A DNA stretch of 53,231 nucleotides, from the NCBI GenBank assembly GCA_003339415.1, contig PDHQ01000241.1, positions 1-53,231 on the forward strand, read 5' to 3'. The translations under genes were made by a program, and so were the position numbers. Under the pieces are notes generated by a model, which saw only the letters and a list, made by a program, of their open reading frames with translations, made no database searches and had not been told where the DNA came from. The stretch's first letter is position 1. Every line of letters begins with the position of its first letter. Of the stretch, positions 12,251 through 22,727 are shown one piece after another. Origin of the DNA: Ophiocordyceps camponoti-saundersi (nom. inval.). Taxonomy: Eukaryota > Ascomycota > Sordariomycetes > Hypocreales > Ophiocordycipitaceae.

Positions 12251-14103
12251 CTACAGTTTCGCTTTAATACCCGTTCGTCTCTTCAGCTCCAGGGCATCCC
12301 TAGCAGCAATGTCCCTCATTACCTTACGCATGATCTTTCCGCTTGGTAGCTTGGGGATGTCGTCGACGAAGACGACACCGCCCTCAAGCCACTTGTGCTT
12401 GGATACGCGCGAAGCCACCCAAGAACGTACGTCTTCGGGTGTAAGTTTATGCCGAGAATCATCCTGCATGACGACGTACGCTCGCGGCCTCTCAACTCCC
12501 TCGTCGCTGTTTGACCATTGGTTAGTCTTGGTGTACTAAGTCAGCAGAGCGGATGGAGGATTAGATTACCAATTGAAGCCCACGACCGCCGCATCCGCCA
12601 CGTGCTCGTTCTCCAGCAGCACCGCTTCCAGTTCGGCTGGAGCCACCTGAAAGCCATTGACCTTGATCAATTCCTAGGGCAGGTTATGCATTAGCCGCCA
12701 ATAATGCGCCTCGGGGGGGGGGGGGTCCAGGATTATCAAACCTTCTTGCGGTCGACGATGCGAAACCAGCCGTGCTCGTCGCAGGTGGCAATGTCTCCCG
12801 ACCGTAGCCAACCTTCGTCGTCAATCAACTCGCGCGTCGCCTGCTCATTCTTCCAATATCCGAGACATATATTTGGACCTCGCACGTACAGCTCTCCGGG
12901 CTGTCCCACTTCCACTTCGAATCCCCTGTCGTCGACAATTTTTGCCTGACAATTAGGAACTAGCTTTCCGACATATCCTGCTCTGTCATGGTTGCCTGGA
13001 GGGACTTTCGTGCAACCGGCTGTTGACTCAGTCAAACCCCATCCCTGTCGAATCTGGGCATTGAGCTGCGTCTCGCCGACCTTTTGAATTTCCCGAGACA
13101 ACGGTGCTGCACCGCAGTATATCACCCTCAGGCTGGAAAGGTTGCGACGACGGGCTTCCAGCCCTTTGCAAAGCTGAACCAGAACAGGCGGTACAAGGTG
13201 CAGTGTCGTGATATGGCGCCTTTCAATAATGTCAAGGAAATGCACCCAGTCGAACTTGGGCATGACGTATACGGGAATTCTTAGGCTGACCGCGCAGAAA
13301 ATGGACACAATTTGTCCATACGCATGGAAAAGGGGCAGAAAACATATCCAACGTTCTTCTGGGGCACGCGCGACTACGTCAGCCATCATCGCTTTGTGTT
13401 GTTCCACGCTGACAATGATGTTGCTGTGAGAGATGCAGACGCCCTTGGGCAGACCAGTTGTGCCTGAGCTATAGTTGATAGCCGCGATGGCATTGGGCTC
13501 CAGATCGGGCCACTGCCAACCGTCGGCCTGCTCGCAAGAGGCTATAATGGTCGTCCAATCTCGGACGCCGGCGCGCTCCTGGGCGACCTGATCGGAGAAC
13601 TGAAAGATGCAGTCTTTGGCTATCCCGACTCGCGCCGCAGCCTCGACAACGGTGTCGACGATAGAGGGATGTGCCAGCACTATCTTGGCCGTGCTGTTGG
13701 ACAATTGATGGGCGATCTCTGGAACATTACATGAAGCAAGCAGAAGAGTGAGAAAGACGGGACGTAATGGCCAGATACGAAGAGACGTACCGTCAGCTCT
13801 GTATGCCGGGTTGACGCCACTGAAGACAAACCCGGCACCAGCAATGCCCAGGAAGGCCGCAGGCATCAGGATATGGTTAGGGCTACATATAAGGACCACG
13901 TCTCCCCTTTGCAGCCCAAGTCGCTCGAGGCTGAGGCCTATTCTCTTGGACCATCCAAGCACTTGACCTATTGAGAGACTGTGCTCGGGTCGCTGGCTGT
14001 CGATCCATAGCGGCCCGTCAGAGACCCGCTCCCCATCGGAGAGGTAGCCGATGACGTTCGTGTGCGACACGGCGACTGGAGGGTATTCCGATTCGAAGGG
14101 CAT
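12251..14103 (-). CDS. Peroxisomal 4-coumarate:CoA ligase-like acyl-CoA synthetase
   Basis: Model: complement(join(12251..12506, 12570..12673, 12742..13718, 13791..14103)), 1650 nt, 549 residues, the usual family length. It belongs to the ANL adenylate-forming superfamily, which activates a carboxylate with ATP and forms a CoA thioester. Motifs: P-loop [11 protein letters not shown] (188-198), GWGLTES (330-336), SGD (411-413), hinge-region RIVDRKKELIKV (about 424-435), FQVAPAELE (438-446) and SGKIMRK with the catalytic Lys at about 522. The C-terminus AKL is a canonical PTS1, so the site of action should be the peroxisome. That suits fatty-acid, phenylpropanoid side-chain or secondary-metabolite acyl activation; the substrate cannot be read from sequence. 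All three introns restore family-conserved junctions. The gene is intact, of normal composition and free of RIP stops, although a RIPed copia element begins 251 bp upstream of the ATG. Confidence 0.93.
12507..12569 (-). other. Intron 3 of the ligase-like gene
   Basis: On the minus strand it runs GTAATC to AAACAG, 63 bp, with a perfect fungal branch motif ACTAAC 19 bases before the acceptor. Phase 2: TG|C codes for Cys465, and the following residues read [12 protein letters not shown], as expected before the last subdomain. Confidence 0.88.
12674..12741 (-). other. Intron 2 of the ligase-like gene, containing a 13-G tract
   Basis: On the minus strand it runs GTTTGA to CCCTAG, 68 bp, phase 0, with branch-like GCTAAT. 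It joins VDRKK to ELIKVNGF, a strongly conserved junction in the family. A run of 13 G on the + strand (12713-12725) lies inside, so length errors there would not affect the protein. The stop after VDRKKV in the unspliced frame is an intron stop, not a truncation. Confidence 0.9.
13719..13790 (-). other. Intron 1 of the ligase-like gene
   Basis: On the minus strand it runs GTACGT (canonical donor) to TTCCAG, 72 bp, phase 1. Removing it gives NPAYRADEIAHQL, the typical sequence at this site. Retaining it inserts 24 codons with no family match. The branch point is weak (near ATGTAATG). Confidence 0.9.
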
Positions 14104-14353
14104 AGCTTAGTTGGAGAGATGGACGTGCTCTTACTACCGACATGAAAATTCAAACCATGGATGCGACGACAGGAGATTTGAAGGTGATGGATGACGATGG
14201 GAACAGAGGCGGGCGGGCTCCGTTTATTATCGACTGACGTTACCGAGCAGGAGCCGAGCGATCATCGGCGAATCGGGCGGATTGGGAGATGATTGACAAA
14301 GAAATATCTCGACCGAGGTCCGCGGATAACGCCCAATGGACATGCTTAGAGAC
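14104..14353 (-). promoter_or_regulatory. Upstream region of the ligase-like gene
   Basis: A 250-bp stretch of normal composition lies between the ligase ATG and the copia insertion. I see no clear TATA box. Any more distal promoter now lies beyond the 5.9-kb element. The target duplication GAGAC is at 14349-14353. Confidence 0.5.
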
Positions 14354-14503
14354 TGTTGAGGGGGTTCACGTGACCAGCCCCGCTAGACCTCGCCCACCGG
14401 CACACAACCTAGCCTAGCTATCCTAGCCTAGACCTAGCATATATATAATACACATATATCAGTGCACCCACCCGATAGCCTATGCCCACCTTATATCACT
14501 ATA
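14354..14503 (+). repeat. 5' LTR of the copia element
   Basis: It begins with intact TGTTGAG. It differs from the 3' LTR at about 13 of 150 positions, all C/T or G/A changes in CpA/TpG context. The outer part, including TTCACGTGACC, is unmutated. Most of its RIP changes fall in the inner 60 bp. Confidence 0.95.
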
Positions 14504-14559
14504 GGTTATAAGCGCCTTCTATTATACGCTTCCGCTACGCTAAAGTTCACGATACCTTT

Positions 14560-17500
14560 ATTTTCCTACTTTTAGGCTTATTTAATTAATTCGGAACGCT
14601 ATAATATAACGGAAAATTCTATACGTAGAATAAAAACGAAGAAAATTATTTTATACTAATTTTAGTAGCGAAAAATTTAACTAGCTTTCTTAATCCGGAG
14701 GTATAATATAAAATAATAAGAAAAAGCGTAAAATACGATAAATAATAAAATAAGATATCTTCGTCTTTTAGTAATATAAAGCTTAAGGGCGCTATAAGCT
14801 ATATTAAGTAATATAAATCTCTTATAGCGGTAGCTTAAATTAATAAGGTAAAATTATTTATTTTCGATAATAAGGTTCTAACCTAACTTATCGATAAAGA
14901 TAAAGCTATTAAATATAACGATAAAATAAAGATTACTATAGGAATTATCTTATAGTCCTTTTCCGGTAAAGCTATTAGTAATATTACTTAGCTTAGCTAG
15001 GATAAAAATACTATAATATACGATATTTATCTCTTAGCTAAAAAATAAGCTAAAATATTAACGAAGATATAACTTCGATATATTTTTTAATATTAGTATT
15101 AGCTTAAGCTAAAAGATAATATAATTAAAAGTTAAAGAGCTTTTAAGAAGGATTTTTAAGGCTTTTAAAACTAGATTATTATAGATAAAGATATAGGGGC
15201 TAATTTTAAAGAGATATTATATATCTACGCTTAGAAAGCTATTAATATTATTTAAACCTTATACCCCGTTATCGCTAAAAAGTAAGATTATAATATAAAT
15301 AGCCCTTCTAGGTTATCTTTTAACGATATTAATATATATATTTTATTACGAATTACTAACTTTAAAATAACTTATAACTTATCGAGCGGAAAGGCTTTTT
15401 CCGTAACTTAAGGCTAACCTTAAAAGAAGAAGCCGGAGAATAAGGGTAATAATAATAATAATAATAATAATAAGCTAAAGCTATTATTATTAACGGAGAC
15501 ACGTATCGTGCCTTATATACTAAAGCGTACGAATATAACGAATAAGATTATAACCCTCTCTTATTATAGCTATAATATCTATTTAGGAGGTTATATTTAC
15601 TCTAAAAAGTAATACTAAATTCTCTACCCCGAGCTCCGGCCGCTACCTATTCCTAAGTAATATAGGAATAGTAACGCGAGTTCTATAAGTAGTAGCGCGG
15701 ATATAATATCGGTAAGGAAAAGCATTATAGCTTATATTATTAATACTACCCTTAAAGGTCGCGATAGCCTTATTTTATAAAACGCTATAGTTATCGATAT
15801 TAGCTATACCTTATACCTTTTTAATAATAAGGGATAGTTTAATTAATATAAAGAATTTAATAGCTCTTATTATTTTATAATATCGAATAGTAAGCCTTTA
15901 TTCTATTACGGCTAAGGTAATATTATAATTATAGCTTCTAATAGCTATTCGATTACCTTTAAAAAGGTATTTTATAGTATAGATATTCTAGTTAATCTTA
16001 TATCCGCTAATTAACTTAATAGAAAGGAAATCTATATTAATAGCGAAGGAATACGCTTTTAATAACGAGGCTATACTATCTGCTACCTCTCTTAGATAGG
16101 AGGCGTTGCTAATATTATAGGAGCTAAGGTATAAAAGCCTCTTATAATAGCTACCTTACTTATAAAAGAAAAGGAAGTCGATTATATAGTAATATATTAA
16201 CGCCTTAGGTATATAGGTAAAGATAAGATCCTCGAGGCCTACCGTAAATCCGGCCTTATAATTAATAAGAAGAGTATCTTCGAGTTATTCTATTACCGAG
16301 CCTGCTAACTTAGAAAAGTAAATACCGTAATTAGTTAAGATCCCGCTATTCTACTTATAAGTTTCCTATAATATATCTTCTAAGATTTTATCTAATATAC
16401 CTTAATAGCTTATAAAGGTTATCGGTATACGCTTTACGGAATCGATACCTATACTAACTATTACTAGGTTCTTTTTACGAAAACCCGTAATAAAGCTTTT
16501 AAATAGCTTAAAGTATAGAAACGTAGCGTTAACGCTACTACTAGCGGCTGCCGTATTTAAGTAATAGGCTTCGATAATACCCTTAAATTTATATAATAAA
16601 AGATTAAAGCTTAGGCTACTAACGAAGGCTTTATCTTATAATTCTATGCCCCTTATACTCCTACCTAGAACGGCAGAGCTAAGCGTGCCGGCCGCACCTT
16701 TATAAAGGCTACGAGAGCTATTTATATCGAGATAAAGCTACCCGAGAAGCTATAGCTATTCTTTATTAACTCTAGCGCTTATATATAGAATATACTATTA
16801 TCGTTAACTAACCCGAAGAATTAGAGCCCTATCGAGATAGTAATAGCTACGATCTGCGTTCCGTATAAATATTCGATTAAATATATACGATCGTGGGGTT
16901 ATAAGGTATACGTCGTTATCCCTCCTTAATATAGGATTTAGAGCGCTAAAATAGCCCCTTAAGCTAAGGAAAGCCGCCTCGTTAGTATAGAAGGCCTTTA
17001 CGGGCATATTTATAAGATATATTTACCCGAAGAAGATAAGATTATTAGGGCTAGAGATATTAGGTTTTATAACCTAGCCGATCTAAAGCTTAATTAAATA
17101 GTTAAATACGTTATAAAGCCCGAGATTAAAAAAGATTAGGAAGATTAACTTAATAAAAATAAATTCTTCCGATTCGGACCTAATAATATTAATAATAATA
17201 ATAATAATAACGATAATAATTATAATTATCCTAGCGATCGAGGCTTATAAGAGCCTGCTAGTAACCTTAAGGCGGGAAATATACCTAATTTAGGTAATAA
17301 AACCGTAGGCCCTTCTTAATCTAAAAAACCGGCTACGCCTCCGAATACGATATAATTCCTTACGCCCGATTAAACGCCTTATAATACTTAATTTAATAAT
17401 CTAGCTAATAAAGAAGCTCCTCTATAAGCTAAGCTAAGGAATAAGGCTACGATACTTATAACTAATCGGAAGACCTGTTCTATAATAGCTGCTATAGCTA

Positions 17501-19290
17501 AATCTACTACTAACGCTATTTTTAGAGATATCGACGAAGAAAAGGTAGAGATTCCCGACTTCGTCCTACCGATTAACGCCGTATTTAATATTCTAATACT
17601 ATTAACGCTTAAGGGCTAGTAGGATATCCGTAAGTAATCCGATTATCTCTCCTATTAGCGCCTAGCGATAAATACCGAAATTAAAGCTCTATATAATTAA
17701 TAAACCTAGGATCTCGTTAATCGACCTATTAGTAAGTAAGTTCTACCTAGTAAATAAATATTTATAATAAAAACGCCTAAGAATAAAGCTATAATTACTA
17801 AGGCATGCTAGTACGTAAGAGGGGATAAAGAAAAGGCCTTATACTTTATCGAGGACCTTTACGCCGCTATAATATACCTCTTTTCTATTCGAGTATTCCT
17901 ATTAATCGTAGCCTCCTAAGATCTCGAATAGTAATAATTTAATATCGTAAACGCGTTTATTAACGCCCCTTATTAAGAGGAATTTTTCGTTAATTAGCCG
18001 TATCTCTTCGAAGATAGTATAAATTAAGTATATAGGCTTAATCGAGCCCTATATAGCCTTAAGTTATCTCCCGCGATATAGTTTATATACGCTAGTAAAG
18101 CTCTTAAATACTATAAATAATAATAACTTAAATCTAAATTTTATATCTATACTTATTCTAAAGGATTTATTATACTTTTTTATATTAATAATATTATTAT
18201 TATAGCGCCTATAGCTACTCTTATAGATAAGGGAAAGGGTATTTTAAAGGAATTATAGGATCTACGTAACTTAGGCGAACCTACTACCTTCTTAAGCTTA
18301 TAATTCCGTAGAAACCGTGCTACGTATATAATTTACGTATACTAAGAGAAATATATTATTAAAATACTCGAATTATTCGGCGAAGGCGTTACGAACGCCG
18401 TATAAACGCCCTAGCCGCTTAAGGTTAAAATACCCGCTAATTAGAAAATATAGCCGCTTATAATACCTTAAAAAGAATAGCTAAAAAAGATAGGTAATAT
18501 AAATTATCTCTCTAATAGTATAAGGCCTAACTTAGCCTTTACGAATAGTAAATTATATAAAGGTAACTTTAATCTAACCGCCTCGTATTTTCTTATATAA
18601 AAGAATTTAATACGATACCTTTATAGTACGAAGAGCCTAAGCCTTACGCTCGGAGGTGCTTATAGCTTTTAAGATTTAAAACCTTATATCTTCGTAGATA
18701 CCTTTTTTATAGATAATTTATATATAAAATACTCGATAGCTAAATATATCGTTTTTATTAGTATAAGCCCTATATATTAGAAATCGAAATAGTAAACGCT
18801 TATAACGCTATCGTTAACGGAGGCCGAATTTATTAATTTAACGTTTATAAGTATAAGCTTAATTTAGATAAATAAGATTCTTAAGAACTTAAAGCTACTA
18901 TAGTAATAAATACTTATAATTATATTTACCGATAGCTTTAACGCTAAAGCTATCGCCTTTAATAAGTTTAAAGTAGCCTAAATAAAGTATATTAATATAC
19001 GATATAAATAAGTTATTAATCGCGTAGAAAAGCGATTCTTTATAATTTAATATATCGGCATAGCTAATATAGCCGTAAATAGCCTTACTAAGCCTTTATA
19101 GCGTATTTAATACGCTAAATTTATTTATATATTATATCTATCTAACCCGAAGATTACGATCTTACCTTTTAAAGCTAAAAATAATATAAAGGGCAGCCCT
19201 TATACGCTATTAGATAAGCTTAAGGCGTCCGATAATAAAGCCCGCGATACCTTTATACTACCTAATAACGAAGGTACTAATACCGAATAA
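14560..19290 (+). pseudogene. RIPed copia Gag-Pol polyprotein
   Basis: A Gag-like N-terminal region is followed by a protease site at about 15790, where a VIDSGCTSHL-type block is mutated to VIDISYTLY. The integrase ends in a TQNGRAKRAGRT-type block (about 16662-16700, one Gln now TAG). The RT has a NAFINAPYQEEFFVNQP-type block (about 17950) and a Y-[VI]-DD box mutated to YINNI at about 18182. The RNase H has LSLTEAEF (about 18808-18831). Stops are overwhelmingly TAA/TAG. (AAT)n runs at 15448-15472 and at about 17188-17211 encode Asn-rich or similar low-complexity segments. It cannot encode an active product. Confidence 0.92.
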
Positions 19291-20104
19291 ACCGATTAAT
19301 CGAATCGAAAAACTAATAAATAATATAATATAAGATTTCTATTACCGGGGGATCCCGTACCTAAAAGGGGGATCTTAAGGAAGAAGAGTAATTAGCGTTA
19401 TACTATAGCTATCGATTAAGACGAGACGGATCGTTCTAGAGAGGTAGGTATTAATTAAGATAAAACGGATAAGGCCTATCGCGATTATTAACCTTACCGT
19501 TAGCCCGGCTTCGTGCCGCCGCTAATCCCGCGATATATGCCCTTTAATACGCCTCTAAGCGATTATTATAGCCTTAAAAGTATTAATAATAGGCACTTTT
19601 AGGCCCCTTACTATTAGATATATTAACTTATATAACTTTAGCGGTATTTCCCTATTAAGCGATACGAATAACGATACCTTTTTCTAAATATATATATACT
19701 TATAAGGCTTATAGCTTATCTTTAGCCCCTAGCCTAAAAAAGAATTTTCCTTTAAATTAGGCCTCTTAATACTTTTTATATAGGCGTTTTAACCTTCTTA
19801 ACGGCTTAATTTAACCTTCTTAATAGCTTAGATTAACCTATTTAAGGCCCCTTAAGAATAGCTTAGAGAGGCCTATTCTTACTATTTTCTACTATTTCCT
19901 ATACTAATCGACCGATCCGGAACGGAATAACCTTATCCGGGACCTAATTTAATCTCTTAGATCTTATTTTTTATTACGTTTTTAAGCTATTTAAGCCCTT
20001 TACTAGCCCTTTAAGAAAAGCCTAAAAACGCTATTTTTGCTATTTTATTATTTTCCGCGCTTTGCGGCACGGGATAACTATTTTCCGCTCGTTTAAGCGG
20101 GCCT
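19290..20104 (+). other. Copia 3' untranslated interior, no gene
   Basis: RIPed sequence between the end of the RNase H domain and the polypurine tract. I recognise no domain. Composition becomes less AT-rich toward 20040-20110. Confidence 0.6.
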
Positions 20105-20113
20105 GAAGGGGGG

Positions 20114-20263
20114 TATTAAGGGGGTTCACGTGACCAGCCCCGCTAGACCTCGCCCACCGGCACATAACCTAGCCTAGCTATCCTAGCCTAGACCTAGCAC
20201 ACACATAATACACACACATCAGTGCACCCACCCGATGGCCTGTGCCCACCTTGTGTCACCATA
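20114..20263 (+). repeat. 3' LTR of the copia element
   Basis: It begins TATTAAG (a RIPed TGTTGAG) but is nearly unmutated further in, keeping CACACACATAATACACACAC where the 5' copy has TA repeats. It ends CACCATA, immediately followed by GAGAC. Confidence 0.95.
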
Positions 20264-20641
20264 GAGACATACATGATTACCTATTGATACTTGCGCGTCT
20301 ACACTGCATGCATCTTGCAGACCCATGCGTGATACTTGGTGGCTGCTCGCCGTTGCAGCGGCGGCGAGCAATTACGACTGATATAGCAGGCGAGCCCTGG
20401 AACCGAATTTGCAGTATTGGGATGTCCTTGTGACGCTCTTCAACTGAGGTTGTTACTCGCATATTTCAATTCTGGAAATAGAGGTGTATCACACGGCATA
20501 TAAGCTGATGTGACAAGAAGCCTTCATTTCATGCCCCCTTTTCCGACATGGGCTTCAACATTATCAAGGTCTCATCGGGTTTTCTATTACGGCTGTCTGC
20601 GTAAGCCTTCAAGAGATTCCCACGGAGGACCATTTGTGACT
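20264..20641. other. Intergenic DNA with a 9-bp perfect hairpin
   Basis: This stretch has normal composition and lies downstream of the gene at 20642-20992. An inverted repeat TGCTCGCCG (20344-20352) / CGGCGAGCA (20362-20370) with a 9-nt loop is the only structure seen. The short ORFs on both strands here have no family resemblance, and I do not call them genes. Confidence 0.6.
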
Positions 20642-20992
20642 TCAAGCACCCGGCGAAGTTGATTTGGGTGGCATGACGCGGCCCAGGCCGCTGCGGATGC
20701 CGGCATCGACACGCTTGGCCATGCTCTCGAGTGGCAGCCGACTTTCGACACGCTGAACAGCGCGGGCCACGGGAGGCTCCAGACGACGGACAGTGCGCTC
20801 GACAGGGGGAGCGAAGAAGGAGATATTGCGCTCCCAGCGAGGAGCCCATTTAGTTGTCTGGCGGGCCAGTCGCTCCTCGGCGCCAGGCATGACGAGATAG
20901 AGCGGAGTGAGAACGCCGACGCCTGCGGCACCCATGCAGAGCATCTCAGATGGTCTGGCGCGGGGTAGTTTGGGGACGCGGTGAGGCGGCAT
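20642..20992 (-). CDS. Unrecognised 116-residue protein with one hydrophobic segment
   Basis: The start chosen is the first true ATG (20990-20992) with A at -3. The longer frame opens only at a TTG. Seen: a basic, Pro-rich N-terminus (PPHRVPKLPRARP), a hydrophobic stretch with Gly/Val/Leu (about 17-36), then an Arg/Pro-rich amphipathic region with repeated VERTVRR, PPVARAVQR and VESRL blocks (about 63-90), and the tail PPKSTSPGA. No catalytic motif is visible. A small membrane-anchored or mitochondrial protein would fit, but that is inference. No RIP stops and normal codon use suggest a live gene. It lies upstream of the ligase gene on the same strand, now separated from it by the copia element. 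Confidence 0.6.
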   Translation of the reverse strand: MPPHRVPKLPRARPSEMLCMGAAGVGVLTPLYLVMPGAEERLARQTTKWAPRWERNISFFAPPVERTVRRLEPPVARAVQRVESRLPLESMAKRVDAGIRSGLGRVMPPKSTSPGA

Positions 20993-21837
20993 GATGTGAG
21001 ACGTGAGGGGGGAAATAAGTATAGATAGAGGGGCCTTCTGAAGGATGATATGGCAGGTCAAGGTTTAGCTGGCCGAGTCAGCTGATTTTCCGGTGTGTGC
21101 AGCCGTAAATAATACAGATCTGCGATTGCCTGCTCAGTTATAGAGGCCAAGGCAGTTTGATAGAGCGGTTCATTCGTCCTTGAGGCGTGTAATTTGTGGT
21201 GGTGTAGGGCCGTCGTGGTCGACAGGTAGGCGTACAGAAACGTAAATAAACAGAGATGAAGAGAAGAGTAGGACAAACCGAACTGCGAAGGAGGGAAAGG
21301 GGAAGCGGCGAAGCAACAGATCCCCTCCCTACGACCTACCTACTTAGGTGGGTTAAGGTAGGCACCCAATAATATCCGTACTACCTACGGATAGTACTAG
21401 GTAGGTAGGTACCTACTCACTCAGGTACACACTACCTGGCTATCAACCTGCCCACGTTCGCTTTTACGACAAGCTGCAGGCGGAACAGTCATAGGCAGAG
21501 TTAGTTGATACGATCCACATTCCGTGAGGGTGCCACGACCCAAGCGCTGTTTGAAACACGGTCAGGCGATCCATCGCGTGCGGGGTAATGAGGTGGATGT
21601 TGGCTTGGTGGCGCCACCCCCAGACTTTATTCGCGGTAAAGGCGTATGCTAGCCTGCTAGGAGGGGGGCTTTGTGGCTGATAACATGTGACGCGATGGAG
21701 AGAGTGTGTGTGTGGGGGGGAGGGAGGGAGAGCAGCAGCAGTGGGCTAGCTTTGATTCTCTTTCTTTATCCTTCCAGTTCCTACTACTACTAATAGCAGG
21801 CATAGGTCACATGCCCCACTTTAATCACACTTAAGTA
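20993..21837. other. Upstream region and right flank of the gene island
   Basis: No supportable gene. Upstream of the 116-residue protein there is a 72-codon open frame (21058-21276, minus) that lacks an ATG and is probably 5' UTR. TACCTAGG-type runs occupy 21331-21427. A purine-rich GTGTGTG/GGGAGGGAGG tract with CAG repeats lies at 21702-21741. Composition switches abruptly to RIPed sequence at about 21838. Confidence 0.6.
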
Positions 21838-22727
21838 ATATGTATACCTTAGTTATAGATAAATAGCTTAAAGCCTTTCTAGATTCTATATAATTAACCG
21901 AGCTTTACTATTTATATATAAGTCCTTTTTATTTTACTTTTTTTATAATTATTATAACTAGGATATATTAAGTAAATAATAATATTAGTATTATAAATAA
22001 AAATTCTAAGCTAAGGAGAAAGGAAAGAAAAAGAAGAAAAACTCCCGTAAGCAAAATCTTAGTAAAATATATAAGGGTATATACTAATAGGGATAGAAAA
22101 AAGCATAGTAAAATTCTAATAAGGAAATAATTATATTTTTAAATAATTTCCCTTAAAGTTTTTTCTAAGTAATTTTATAATAAGGTTTTTATAAGTTATA
22201 TAATTATAATTAGAAATCTTTAAAAATTATTATAAAATTTTTAAGAAAAATTTTTATAAATATTAACGTATAATATTATTTTTTAATAAAAGTTTTAATA
22301 TATTTATTAAAATTAATAAAACTTATTAAATAAAAAAATACTAAAGGAAATTATAATATTATTTTAATTATTATCTTAATAATTATATTTTTAATAATAG
22401 CTTTAATTTAATATTAAAAGTTAATTAGTAAGCTAATAATAGCTAAAAAATAATTATAAGAATTCTTAAAAGCTATAAATATATATTAAAAATTTCTAAT
22501 AAGATATTATATTTTATCTAAGTTATAACTTTATTAGTAAATTTAATATTTTAATTAATAATATTATTTTATAATATAAAATTAAAAAATTTAATTAATT
22601 TCTTATTTTAATATATTATTAATATTTTTTAATTTAATAAAGAATAATTCTTAGCTAGGTAAAAGATTTATAATAATTTTCTAAAAATAGTTAATATAGA
22701 ATAAGTTTATTATCTAATAGCTATAAA
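21838..22727. other. RIP-degraded AT-rich DNA, nothing recognisable
   Basis: More than 80% A+T by eye, CpA/TpG depleted, no domain recognised. The left edge is sharp against the island. Confidence 0.65.

Larger units (their letters stand above)
14354..20263 (+). mobile_element. Ty1/copia LTR retrotransposon, complete, interior RIPed
   Basis: The element is 5910 bp, with equal 150-bp LTRs at 14354-14503 and 20114-20263 and 5-bp target duplication GAGAC at 14349-14353 and 20264-20268. The interior has protease, integrase, RT and RNase H on the + strand, in copia order. A GGTTATAAGCGCC sequence just after the 5' LTR is a possible primer-binding site. A purine run GAAGGGGGG (20105-20113) directly before the 3' LTR is the likely polypurine tract. 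It inserted between the ligase gene and the gene at 20642-20992, both transcribed from the minus strand. Confidence 0.95.

Noticed and set aside
12470..12735. Apparent truncation or frameshift of the ligase after VDRKKV, at the poly-G tract
   Set aside because: Two canonical introns (12674-12741 and 12507-12569) restore a continuous 549-residue protein with all family motifs, so the gene is not broken.
12704..14153. Several 60-110 residue ORFs overlapping the ligase gene on both strands (for example 12204-12539 and 13748-13966 on +)
   Set aside because: They are shadows of the ligase coding sequence in other frames, with no family resemblance.
14504..14520. Firm call of a tRNA primer-binding site after the copia 5' LTR
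   Set aside because: The position fits, but RIP ambiguity at TG/CA sites prevents matching to a specific tRNA, so it is mentioned only as possible.
16804..17007. 67-residue minus-strand ORF
   Set aside because: It is antisense to the copia integrase region, a chance open frame in CpG-retaining RIPed DNA.
20277..20931. Other short ORFs around the 116-residue gene (20277-20462, 20529-20849, 20587-20931)
   Set aside because: They overlap it or the hairpin in other frames and are Arg/Ser/Pro-rich, as expected for antisense or frame-shifted GC-rich DNA.
21058..21276. 72-residue minus-strand open frame upstream of the 116-residue gene
   Set aside because: It has no ATG start (it opens at TTG) and no recognisable domain; it is more likely leader or promoter sequence.
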